The notes under the pieces are model-generated. The model was not told the origin of the DNA and made no database searches. It saw nothing but the letters and a program-made list of their open reading frames with translations. Shown here one piece after another: positions 28,597-35,163 of a DNA stretch of 64,000 nucleotides. Source of the stretch: Pseudomonas tensinigenes (GTDB taxonomy: Bacteria > Pseudomonadota > Gammaproteobacteria > Pseudomonadales > Pseudomonadaceae); contig NZ_CP077089.1 in NCBI RefSeq assembly GCF_014268445.2, forward strand, positions 548,501-612,500. The letters are read 5' to 3'. Made by a program: the position numbers and the translations under genes. Within the stretch, counting starts at the first letter, position 1. The number at the start of each line of letters is the position of its first letter.

Positions 28597-28892
28597 TTCT
28601 GGTAGTGGCGCTGATGATGGCCGTGACCTTCCTGCCACGCGCCTTGCCCCTGCAAGTCAACACCGAGCACTGGCCGCCGTTTGTTGCGCGGGCGCTGGAA
28701 TACTTGCCGGTGGCGATCGTCGCTGCGATCAGCCTGACACCCTTGTTGATCAAGGATCAGCGCATACAGCTCGATCGCCCGGAATTCTATGCCGCGATTC
28801 CGACGTTGCTATGTGCGTATTTCAGCAAAAACCTCTTTCTCAGTGTGGCGGTTGGGACGGCTGCGTACATTGCGCTCGGCTCGTTCATGTAG
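28575..28892 (+). CDS. azlD: Branched-chain amino acid exporter small subunit AzlD
   Basis: Small membrane subunit of the LIV-E exporter, 105 residues with three to four transmembrane helices (FLILVVALMMAVTFLPRAL, then AIVAAISLTPLL and a C-terminal helix). The ATG at 28575 lies inside the azlC coding end, giving a 22-bp overlap typical of coupled translation. Its 3' end overlaps the convergent LysR gene by 84 bp. It is needed together with AzlC for export in characterised systems. Confidence 0.9.
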   Translation: MPDQTFLILVVALMMAVTFLPRALPLQVNTEHWPPFVARALEYLPVAIVAAISLTPLLIKDQRIQLDRPEFYAAIPTLLCAYFSKNLFLSVAVGTAAYIALGSFM

Positions 28893-29735
28893 CGGCAGAT
28901 CGACGACATTGTTCAACGCCTGGCTCGACAACTCCGGATTGTTCACCGCCAGGCGCACTTCAAGGAAATCCTCGAATCCGGGGAAAATCGTCAGGCCGTT
29001 CTTCTGCGCAGCCTCGCGCGAGACCATGCCGACCGCGTCCATCTGCGTGATCAACGACAGCGTCAATGTTTCACTGCACGAATAGACCATGCGCTGACCG
29101 TTCTCGTGATTGCCCAGCCCGGCGTCGAGAAAACGCAAAAAGCTGTGGGAATACGGACAATCTTCCGCAGGACGCACCTGAAACTTATTGCCCAGCAACG
29201 TCAGTGGATCGTTCTCCTGCCCGCAATGCGCGCCAACTACCTGCACCTGTACATCGGGCAGGACGATGCTCGGCAACCCCGGCCGCTGCGGGCCTATCAG
29301 CACCGCCAGGTCGAAGTCTTCGTTCTTCAGCTTGCTGAGGTTTTCCATCGACTCGGCGTAGCTGAACTCCATCTGATAATCGGGAAACACCTCGATCAGG
29401 CGTCCGATCATTCGCCGGTTGAAATCCGGCGACAAGGTGTTGTTCAACGCAACCTTCAACGTGCGCTGGCCCGGCACCTTCAGCGCCTCGACCTTCTCTT
29501 CCATCTGTCGCGTGGCAATCAGCACTTTGTCCATATACGGCGTCAGCTCAGTGCCTTGCGGCGTCAGCGTCAGCCCTTTGTTGGAACGTCGAAACAAGCG
29601 GAAACCGAACTGCTCTTCGACCTTGTTCAACTGCGCGGCCAACGCCTGCACAGTCAGGCACGAATGCTCGGCTGCGGCCGACAACGAGCCGGTCTGCACG
29701 ATGCGCATGAGGTTGCGTAAGGTTCTGCTATCCAT
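28809..29735 (-). CDS. LysR-family transcriptional regulator
   Basis: Regulator of 308 residues. The HTH occupies about 1-60 (LRNLMRIVQTGSLSAAAEHS, then NKVEEQFGFRLFRRSNKGLTLT), followed by a substrate-binding domain (about 90-290) of the nitrogen-assimilation/Cbl-like subgroup. It is convergent with azlD and overlaps its end by 84 bp, so the last 28 codons are antisense to azlD. It is the natural candidate regulator of the dioxygenase-acetyltransferase-azlCD cassette, although it does not share an intergenic control region with it. The effector is unknown. Confidence 0.86.
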   Translation of the reverse strand: MDSRTLRNLMRIVQTGSLSAAAEHSCLTVQALAAQLNKVEEQFGFRLFRRSNKGLTLTPQGTELTPYMDKVLIATRQMEEKVEALKVPGQRTLKVALNNTLSPDFNRRMIGRLIEVFPDYQMEFSYAESMENLSKLKNEDFDLAVLIGPQRPGLPSIVLPDVQVQVVGAHCGQENDPLTLLGNKFQVRPAEDCPYSHSFLRFLDAGLGNHENGQRMVYSCSETLTLSLITQMDAVGMVSREAAQKNGLTIFPGFEDFLEVRLAVNNPELSSQALNNVVDLPLHERAERNVRSRPNRHTEKEVFAEIRT

Positions 29736-30077
29736 GGGTAATGCCCTCTGAAGTGGGCTGGGTATTGTTGTTTACGAGACTGCCGGTCAGGCGCCATATG
29801 CTGGCTATATTCCTGTACCTGAGCATAGTTGTCGCGGGTTTAGTAGCGAATTGATGTCCTCGCCGATGGCTGGAGGCTGACACAGGATCGAGGTTTTTGG
29901 TGACGTGGGGGTGATGGGGGTCAAAAAAAGTGCGTGGTTTTGGTGCGTGGGGGCGATTTTTCACGGGGAAAAGGCTGACAACGTTAGTGGTTTTGGCCTG
30001 CGAAATACGTGGATGCGTCTTAGGCGAACTTGCGATCGAGCTGATAGCGGCGATTCGTCAAAGCAGATGAAGTAGCA

Positions 30078-30356
30078 GTGGTGAGGCATCAAGCCTATGT
30101 GGCTACAGATCTGTGTAAGGTAAGCGAAGTGATTGCATCAAAAGAAGCGGCCAATATGGAGTGCCAAGTTGGCAACAGGCTTCATCACGTTATTGAAATT
30201 CAGGAGCAACCGTCCATTGCACGAATTCCTACGGACAAGACTGCCCAAGCCATGTTGGAAGCACGAACTATTCGGCAGCGGTTCGATTCGGTCGACGAAA
30301 TGCTCAAATCCGGTCATATCCGAATCCCAATCAACGGGGAATGTGGTAACCAGTAA
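30078..30356 (+). pseudogene. RelB/DinJ-like antitoxin remnant
   Basis: A short open frame (92 codons from GTG; an internal ATG at 30156 gives 66 residues). Its second half, IARIPTDKTAQAMLEARTIR followed by FDSVDEMLKSG, resembles the C-terminal region of RelB/DinJ-type antitoxins (IPN-ETR-A-EEAR ... FDSxDELF). The N-terminal DNA-binding ribbon-helix-helix part is not recognisable and no RelE-type toxin follows; the next gene is an unrelated Xre-type antitoxin. It is interpreted as a decayed type II module. A real small orphan protein is possible. The rest of the 29736-30432 gap holds only the LysR promoter and no clear gene. Confidence 0.5.
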
Positions 30357-30395
30357 TACGCTTACGGAGCTTTTTTATCGATTTATTCGTATATG

Positions 30396-30403
30396 TACTA
30401 GTA
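30396..30403. promoter_or_regulatory. Palindrome in the Xre/RES promoter region
   Basis: TACTAGTA is centred in an AT-rich stretch (about 30375-30410, containing TATATG and TAGTAT as possible -10 elements) 30 bp before the antitoxin start. It is a candidate autoregulation site, as is common for Xre/RES modules. Confidence 0.35.
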
Positions 30404-30432
30404 TCAAAGCAAGACAAATCTGGAGAGGCTCA

Positions 30433-30840
30433 ATGACTACCTCATCCCCAGCCCTCACCCCACGCGAACAACTCGACGCCCCCGAAGCCGGCCGCGTTGC
30501 GCTGAAGTTCTTCTTCAACCTTATGGAGCGTTGGGGTTGCAGCGCAGAGCAGCAACGCACATTACTCGGCGGCGTTGGTAACACCACTTTCTACAAATAC
30601 AAACACCTGCCGAACATACGTCTGCCTAACGACACCCTTGAGCGCATCTCCTATCTGATGGGTATTCACAAGGCGCTGAGCATCATCTTCAGCAATAGCC
30701 GTGAGCGCGCCTATACGTGGGTCAGCAGTCCAAACACAGCGGCGCCGTTCAACGGGCAAACTGCATTGGATTACATGCTGGCGGGGAGAGTGATCGACAT
30801 CGCCGATGTGCGTCGCTATCTCGATGGGGTGCGCGGTTGA
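30433..30840 (+). CDS. Xre/MbcA/ParS-family antitoxin (DUF2384)
   Basis: Antitoxin of a type II toxin-antitoxin pair, 135 residues. An N-terminal Xre-like helical domain (about 20-75, with LLGGVGNTTFYKYK) is followed by the toxin-binding region typical of this family (about 80-135: SNSRERAYTWVSSPNTAAPF, YMLAGRVIDIADVRRYLDGVRG). It probably represses its own promoter and neutralises the RES toxin encoded next; its TGA overlaps the toxin TTG start. The ATG follows GGAGAGG. The frame is open far upstream but without conserved sequence. Confidence 0.9.
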   Translation: MTTSSPALTPREQLDAPEAGRVALKFFFNLMERWGCSAEQQRTLLGGVGNTTFYKYKHLPNIRLPNDTLERISYLMGIHKALSIIFSNSRERAYTWVSSPNTAAPFNGQTALDYMLAGRVIDIADVRRYLDGVRG

Positions 30841-31517
30841 AGGCGCCCGATTTGGTTGATGTGCCGTGGCCGCGAGCCTACCGGATCGTCAACAGCAGCT
30901 TCCCGCCGATTGCGCTGTTCGAAGACGTGCTCGATCCCGAAGATCTGGAAGTTGCCTACGCAATTGAAGCGCTGACCAATGATCGTCTGATCGAGCAGGC
31001 CGGGGTTCTCGCCCGCGTGAGACCCGAAGATCGACTCTCTGGCCCCGGTTCGACTCCGGTGATGGCTGCGTTTACCCACGTCGGCAAACGCAGTCGTTTC
31101 TGCGATGGCACCTTCGGCGTTTACTACGCCGCCAGCAGTCAGGCTGCGGCCATCTCCGAAACCTGTTATCACCAGGAACGATTTCTTGCGGCGACTCAGG
31201 AAGCAGATCTTGAGTTGACCATGCGCACTTACGTCAATCGGGTGGTTAAACCGTTACACGACATTCGTCACGATCACCCCGAGCTGCACAATCCGGATCC
31301 TGAGGCTTACGGGCCGTCTCAGCTATTCGCCCGGCAACTGCGCGAAACCGAGTCGTGGGGTCTGCTCTACAACAGCGTTCGCCAGCCTGGCCATGAATGC
31401 GTCGCCGCGTTTCGGCCGCCAGCGGTATCGATTCCGAAGCAGGGCAAGCATCTGCGTTATGTGTGGAGCGCGAGTCAGCAGAAGATTTCTTTTGTGTTTG
31501 AGATCAGTCAGGTCTGA
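30837..31517 (+). CDS. RES-domain toxin (NAD+ phosphorylase/hydrolase type)
   Basis: Toxin of the RES-Xre family. Characterised members (MbcT, Res of P. putida) degrade NAD+ and stop growth. It has 226 residues with the conserved Arg (WPRAYRI near 12), the Glu-containing segment FGVYYAASSQAAAISETCYH near 97-116 and the Ser in WGLLYNSVRQ near 178. The start is TTG at 30837, sharing bases with the antitoxin stop (TTGA). That gives coupled but weak initiation, which would keep toxin below antitoxin. The module looks intact and functional. Confidence 0.9.
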   Translation: MKAPDLVDVPWPRAYRIVNSSFPPIALFEDVLDPEDLEVAYAIEALTNDRLIEQAGVLARVRPEDRLSGPGSTPVMAAFTHVGKRSRFCDGTFGVYYAASSQAAAISETCYHQERFLAATQEADLELTMRTYVNRVVKPLHDIRHDHPELHNPDPEAYGPSQLFARQLRETESWGLLYNSVRQPGHECVAAFRPPAVSIPKQGKHLRYVWSASQQKISFVFEISQV

Positions 31518-31522
31518 AACGC

Positions 31523-31547
31523 AAAAGCCCTCGCATCGGCGAGGGCC
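31523..31547 (-). terminator. Intrinsic terminator between convergent res and DUF3077 genes
   Basis: A perfect 8-bp stem GCCCTCGC / GCGAGGGC with loop ATCG has its T-run on the minus strand, so it mainly ends the DUF3077 transcript. It may also slow plus-strand readthrough from the toxin gene. Confidence 0.8.
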
Positions 31548-31559
31548 TGAAACCGGCGT

Positions 31560-31841
31560 TTACATCAACGGCTTGTCCGGCGGCGCATCCATCACTTTTA
31601 CTACATCATCGATCAGCGCTTTGCTTAACTCCTGCAGATACTGCGAGGCATAAGCGTGAAGATCAGGGTCCCGCGAGATTGAAGTGTCCGCAGTGAGCAG
31701 TCGTGAAATGTGAAGCAAGTGTGAGGCGTGGGAAAGGGCGGCGATTACCGGTACACCACGGTTGGTGCGGAACATCGCTTGATTGGAGTGGAAGGAAAAG
31801 TGGGTGAGGCCGAGGGTTTTCAGATCTTGAGAGTGGGTCAT
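31560..31841 (-). CDS. DUF3077 domain protein
   Basis: 93-residue protein of the DUF3077 type, a family I know mainly from Pseudomonas and without known function. The pattern is visible: a short N-terminal LGLTHFSFHSNQAMFRTNRG strand region, then helices IAALSHASHLLHISRLLTAD and YLQELSKALIDDVVKVMD. There is no signal peptide or membrane helix. Its ATG overlaps the stop of a 24-codon micro-ORF (ATGA), so the two are translationally coupled. Upstream lies a strongly structured leader whose pairing may control translation. It lies in the accessory region next to tRNA-Thr. Confidence 0.82.
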   Translation of the reverse strand: MTHSQDLKTLGLTHFSFHSNQAMFRTNRGVPVIAALSHASHLLHISRLLTADTSISRDPDLHAYASQYLQELSKALIDDVVKVMDAPPDKPLM

Positions 31842-31912
31842 TTCGCTTCACCTGCCGTTCGAGAAGGACGGCGTGAAGTGACCGGGGTTACTGACGGATC
31901 GATGGCTTTCAT
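31838..31912 (-). CDS. Micro-ORF (24 codons) translationally coupled to DUF3077
   Basis: The ATG at 31912 is preceded at 7 bp by a strong Shine-Dalgarno AGGGAG, the best ribosome site in this stretch. The peptide is MKAIDPSVTPVTSRRPSRTA followed by four more residues, and its TGA overlaps the DUF3077 ATG by one base pair step (ATGA). The peptide is basic and has no recognisable domain. It may be a leader peptide that sets DUF3077 translation or a small protein in its own right. DUF3077 itself has no good ribosome site, which supports coupling. Confidence 0.7.
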   Translation of the reverse strand: MKAIDPSVTPVTSRRPSRTAGEAK

Positions 31913-31922
31913 TTGTGAACTC

Positions 31923-32152
31923 CCTGTATCAAATGAGAGCTGCCAATTCGTTATCAGACGAATGGGTGGCAGCTATGCGCGGGCTGATAAACCGGAGATA
32001 CAGGAACCCGGCAGACCCGAAGGTCTCCCACGCACAGCCGCCATTGCACGATAATGCAGACACAAAAAATGCGCCGGCAAACGTGAGTTGGGGCGCTGGT
32101 GCGCCTGTATCTTACCCGGGTTATCAGGCCCGGTCGCTGAATTGGCAGCGAC
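31923..32152 (-). promoter_or_regulatory. Structured RNA leader of the micro-ORF/DUF3077 transcript, riboswitch-like
   Basis: Read on the minus strand, this stretch holds many helices. These are GTCGCTG/CAGCGAC (32133-32152), GGCGC-loop-GCGCC (32092-32105), a C(UUCG)G tetraloop hairpin AGACC/GGTCT (32013-32026) and AGCTGCCA/TGGCAGCT with inner ATTCG/CGAAT (31938-31974). Strand A (32104-32131) pairs with strand B (31981-32004) by 22 bp in four blocks. Part of B (CCTGTATC) can instead pair with strand C, GATACAGGGA (31921-31930), which contains the micro-ORF Shine-Dalgarno. A:B pairing would free the ribosome site and B:C pairing would hide it. No protein gene fits the stretch. A ligand-binding role is inference. 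Confidence 0.6.
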
Positions 32153-32315
32153 GGGTTTGACGGTAGCTTGGGGAGTAGCAGGCGCGCAATCGTGGCCAGT
32201 AGTGGCTTTGCCTGGCTTCTCGTTACAACAAATTTCTCAGGATTTCGCGCCATGCGTTTTCTCGGTCGCGACTTGCACTTGGCCTTTTCTAAGCAACAAA
32301 ACGAGGAGATCAGCG

Positions 32316-32501
32316 ATGGTCGATGAGCTGCAGGTATTCCAGCAGGACTTACTGGAGTCTGTACGTCAGATGAAGGCCGGTGAGGCCGCTCGCGTAACGC
32401 AGATGCTGCCCTCTGCGGTGGAGAAGCAAAGCGTCGAGGCATCAAGCACTCTTGGACTGGGAAACCGCGTTGCCATTGACTCCGCCGGTTCAGTGAGCTG
32501 A
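32316..32501 (+). pseudogene. Truncated helix-turn-helix antitoxin remnant (HigA/NadS-like N-terminus)
   Basis: 61 codons with a good start (GAGGAG, 8 bp, ATG). The first 35 residues (ELQVFQQDLLESVRQMKAGE, then AARVTQ) match the N-terminal helix found before the HTH in many toxin-linked antitoxins. The expected HTH domain (GLSQ..FA..LGVS..T...WE) is missing; the frame runs into unrelated sequence (ASSTLGLGNRVAIDSAGSVS) and stops. No toxin gene precedes it. It is interpreted as a deletion remnant of a type II module, the second decayed antitoxin in this region. The gap from 32502 to 32716 holds an inverted repeat TGCCAA/TTGGCA (32550-32569) and no gene. Confidence 0.5.
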
Positions 32502-32716
32502 GAAACACTGCTCATGCAATTACGCTTTTTATGGGCACACCATAATTATTGCCAATTCATAATTTGGCATAAAAGTGGAAATTCGGGCATTTTTGGCAAA
32601 AGCCGTGCTTTGGGGGAGAAGGGCGTCTGGCGATTAGATCGACGTGTGCTGAGGAGAGGCGCTATTTCTACTGAAGCAGAAACGCTGCCAAAAATATAAA
32701 CACCCCAGAAACAACA

Positions 32717-32742
32717 AAGCCCCTGCATTTCTGCAGGGGCTT
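32717..32742 (-). terminator. Terminator of tRNA-Thr transcript
   Basis: The stem AAGCCCCTGCA / TGCAGGGGCTT with a 4-nt loop is 10 bp beyond the tRNA 3' end, with T-rich sequence on the minus strand. Confidence 0.85.
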
Positions 32743-32751
32743 CGTTTTGTA

Positions 32752-32827
<76 letters not shown>

Positions 32828-33057
32828 GTTGTGGGCGACGATTATAGCGATTGGGAAGATCCTGTAAACCCCTGAATTCAGACTATTTTTGCATCGCAGC
32901 AAATTAAGCCCTGCGCAGTGCGCAACGTAGGATTTGCGCCTTACGCAAGATGGGGCTGTTTTGCAGGGCGCACAGTTGAATTTCGGCTTTCTCAAGCGCC
33001 GCAATTATTCGCTCGGTAAGCCCATTATTCGGCGGTTATGTCGTTTTGATTGGCAGC

Positions 33058-33494
33058 TTATGCACAACTGACAGCCACGAAATCCGACTCAGGCGGGGTT
33101 TTGTGAACCCATTCTCATTTTGTTCGCAAATCCCTGTTTTACAGGTTTTTTATTCATGTGAACAAAAAATGACCAGTGCTGTTAACGCAGCGAAACAGGC
33201 GCAGATATTGGATCCATGGGAAAACCATCAACAGAGTTATCCACAGGCTGTGATGTTTTAAACGCGTTCGGCCAGTAGCAGCAAATTACGCGGAGTCAGC
33301 GGGGTGTCGCAGAAGGTGCCGAGGCGGACGGTGTAGCCCTGTTCTTCAAGGAAAAGCGCTCGATCCAGATTCAGCCAAAGCTCTAGCGGCCGTCGGAACA
33401 ATCCGCGAAGCAATTCGAGGTTGCGAACTTCGGCCAACCGCTGCCAACCGGCCGCTTCGAGTGCGGGCCAATCTAGCGAGCCGATTGTGGATAA
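33058..33494. other. Cluster of DnaA-box-like 9-mers
   Basis: TTATGCACA (33058-33066, +), TTATCCACA (33237-33245, +) and TGTGGATAA (33486-33494, the reverse of TTATCCACA, inside the methyltransferase gene) all fit TTATNCACA. Otherwise the 430-bp gap 32828-33257 contains no gene; a weak hairpin CCTGT/ACAGG with a T-run lies at 33133-33151. Confidence 0.35.
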
Positions 33495-34493
33495 CTCTTT
33501 GAGCGCAGCCAGATCGCGACAGTAATCGGCGAACGGTTTTTCCAGCCAGGCGCTGGGCAGGGAGGGCGTTGGCAGGTATTCGTCGACGCCGCGCACTTGC
33601 CGTTGCAGCAGGTCGAAGGCGAGGCGACGGGCCATTGAGGTGTCACGCTGACGTCGGACGCGAGCACCGGCGGTGACGGTTTCACTCATTGGCAGCGCCA
33701 GATCTTCCAGCGAGAGCTGTAGGAGCGATCTCGAACCGGCCGAAGACAATGCATGATATTCGCTACGACTGATGCGGTTGTAGCAGCAGGGCGCGATCGC
33801 CATTTGCTGGCAGCCGGCAGCACTGGCCAGTTGCATCAGCCGAACATGTAGATCGCCACACGCGTGGAGGGCGACGGGTGTGTGAGTCGCACTCAATACG
33901 GCTGAGGCGTCCGCCGCCAGTACGTCTTGCTCCACATGCAAAGCGTGCAACTGATGACGCTGACTCAACGCCTGCCCGCTGGCGACCAATAAAGGATCAA
34001 ATTCAACGCAAGTCAGTTGCTGCCCCGCGGCCAACAAGCGTCGCCCCAAATGCCCCTTGCCCGAACACCAGTCCAGCCAATGCGTCGGCTGCGAGGCAAA
34101 AGACAAGCGACTGGCAAACGCCTCGATCTGCTGCCACTTGCGCCCCGGCACATCGACATTCAATCGATGCCCCGCAGCTTCCAGCGCATGTCCCGGCAAC
34201 TCGCCAACAGAACTCAGCTCAGCCGACAACGTCGCCAATGAAGCAAACGGCTCCGGCGCATCGACAAGTTCGGCAGGTTGATTGTGAGCGCTTTCCGCGT
34301 CTTCCAGTGAGCGCCCACGCAGCCAAGAGGCCAGCTCCGGGTAGGATTCTTCCCAAGGAAGATGTAGATGAGTGAACGGTCGAGGTTTCCACAGCGCCTG
34401 ATGCTCAATCAAAAAAGCATCCAGCGCCGTGAAGCGGGCGAGTAAGTCCTCGCCCGTCAGCACGTAGGAAGTATCAGCGCCCTTGGCAGGCAT
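33258..34493 (-). CDS. SAM-dependent methyltransferase domain protein
   Basis: 411-residue protein with a central Rossmann-type methyltransferase domain: motif I as WLDWCSGKGHLGRRLLAAGQ near residue 143 and CVEFDPLLVASG near 165 (acidic loop). The segment APCCYNRISRSEYHALS near 238 is typical of the methyltransferase domain seen in GSTCD-like proteins and in RNA methylation candidates. N- and C-terminal regions (about 1-100, 300-411) are not assigned. Its start overlaps the upstream ABC permease by 20 bp, so it is the last gene of the transporter operon, but no link in function is evident. The substrate is unknown. Confidence 0.82.
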   Translation of the reverse strand: MPAKGADTSYVLTGEDLLARFTALDAFLIEHQALWKPRPFTHLHLPWEESYPELASWLRGRSLEDAESAHNQPAELVDAPEPFASLATLSAELSSVGELPGHALEAAGHRLNVDVPGRKWQQIEAFASRLSFASQPTHWLDWCSGKGHLGRRLLAAGQQLTCVEFDPLLVASGQALSQRHQLHALHVEQDVLAADASAVLSATHTPVALHACGDLHVRLMQLASAAGCQQMAIAPCCYNRISRSEYHALSSAGSRSLLQLSLEDLALPMSETVTAGARVRRQRDTSMARRLAFDLLQRQVRGVDEYLPTPSLPSAWLEKPFADYCRDLAALKELSTIGSLDWPALEAAGWQRLAEVRNLELLRGLFRRPLELWLNLDRALFLEEQGYTVRLGTFCDTPLTPRNLLLLAERV

Positions 34494-35163
34494 CGACGCG
34501 CAGCCAGCGCTCCAGCAGCTTGAAGCCGCGTACCAGCACGTAAGCCATCAGCAGATAGAACACGCCAGCAGCGAAGAAGATCTCCACCGGCAAGTAGGTG
34601 CGGGCAATGATCGTGCGCGCCATGCCGGTCAGTTCCAGCAGAGTCACTGTGCTGGCCAGCGCACTGGCCTTGAGCATCAGGATCACTTCGTTGCTGTAGG
34701 CCGGCAGGCCGATGCGCGCGGCACGCGGGAGGATGATGTAGAACATCGCTTTCGGCTTGGACATGCCCAAGGCCCGCGCCGCTTCGATTTCGCCCGGCGG
34801 AATCGCCTGAATCGCCCCGCGCAGGATCTCGGCGATGTACGCCGCCGTGTGCAGGGTCATGGTCACTGTCGCGCACCAGAACGGATCGCGCAGGTACGGC
34901 CACAACGCGCTTTCACGCACCGCGTCGAACTGCGCCAGTCCGTAATAAACCAGGAACAGTTGAACCAGCAACGGCGTGCCACGGAAAAAGAAGATGTAGG
35001 CGTAAGGCAGCGAGCGCACGTACCACAGCTTCGAAGAGCGGGCGATGCCCAGCGGAATTGCCAGCAGCAGACCGGCAATCACGGCGATGGCCACCAGTTC
35101 CAGGGTCAGGGTCGCGCCCTGCGCCAGTTTCGGCAGCCACTTGATGATCACTTCCCAATTCAT
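34474..35163 (-). CDS. Polar amino acid ABC transporter permease (HisM type)
   Basis: Inner-membrane permease of the His/Glu/Gln/Arg (HAAT) ABC transporter family, 229 residues from the ATG at 35163, with five hydrophobic segments. The EAA loop is GEIEAARALGMSKPKAMFYI near residue 140, which contacts the ATPase. It is preceded by the HisQ-type gene with a 4-bp overlap. The two permeases form the heterodimeric channel of the system together with the HisP-type ATPase and the binding protein. Confidence 0.93.
   Translation of the reverse strand: MNWEVIIKWLPKLAQGATLTLELVAIAVIAGLLLAIPLGIARSSKLWYVRSLPYAYIFFFRGTPLLVQLFLVYYGLAQFDAVRESALWPYLRDPFWCATVTMTLHTAAYIAEILRGAIQAIPPGEIEAARALGMSKPKAMFYIILPRAARIGLPAYSNEVILMLKASALASTVTLLELTGMARTIIARTYLPVEIFFAAGVFYLLMAYVLVRGFKLLERWLRVDACQGR

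Noticed and set aside
31921..32152. Retron-like or msr/msd RNA
   Set aside because: The closing inverted strands recall retron RNA, but no reverse transcriptase gene is present in the neighbourhood.
31954..32508. Minus-strand open frame of 184 codons upstream of DUF3077
   Set aside because: It runs through the inverted repeats of the structured leader, is Cys/Arg-rich without a domain, and lacks a ribosome site; the stretch is better explained as RNA.
32550..32569. Inverted repeat TGCCAA/TTGGCA as a regulator site
   Set aside because: A 6-bp palindrome in AT-rich sequence with no downstream gene is too weak to call.
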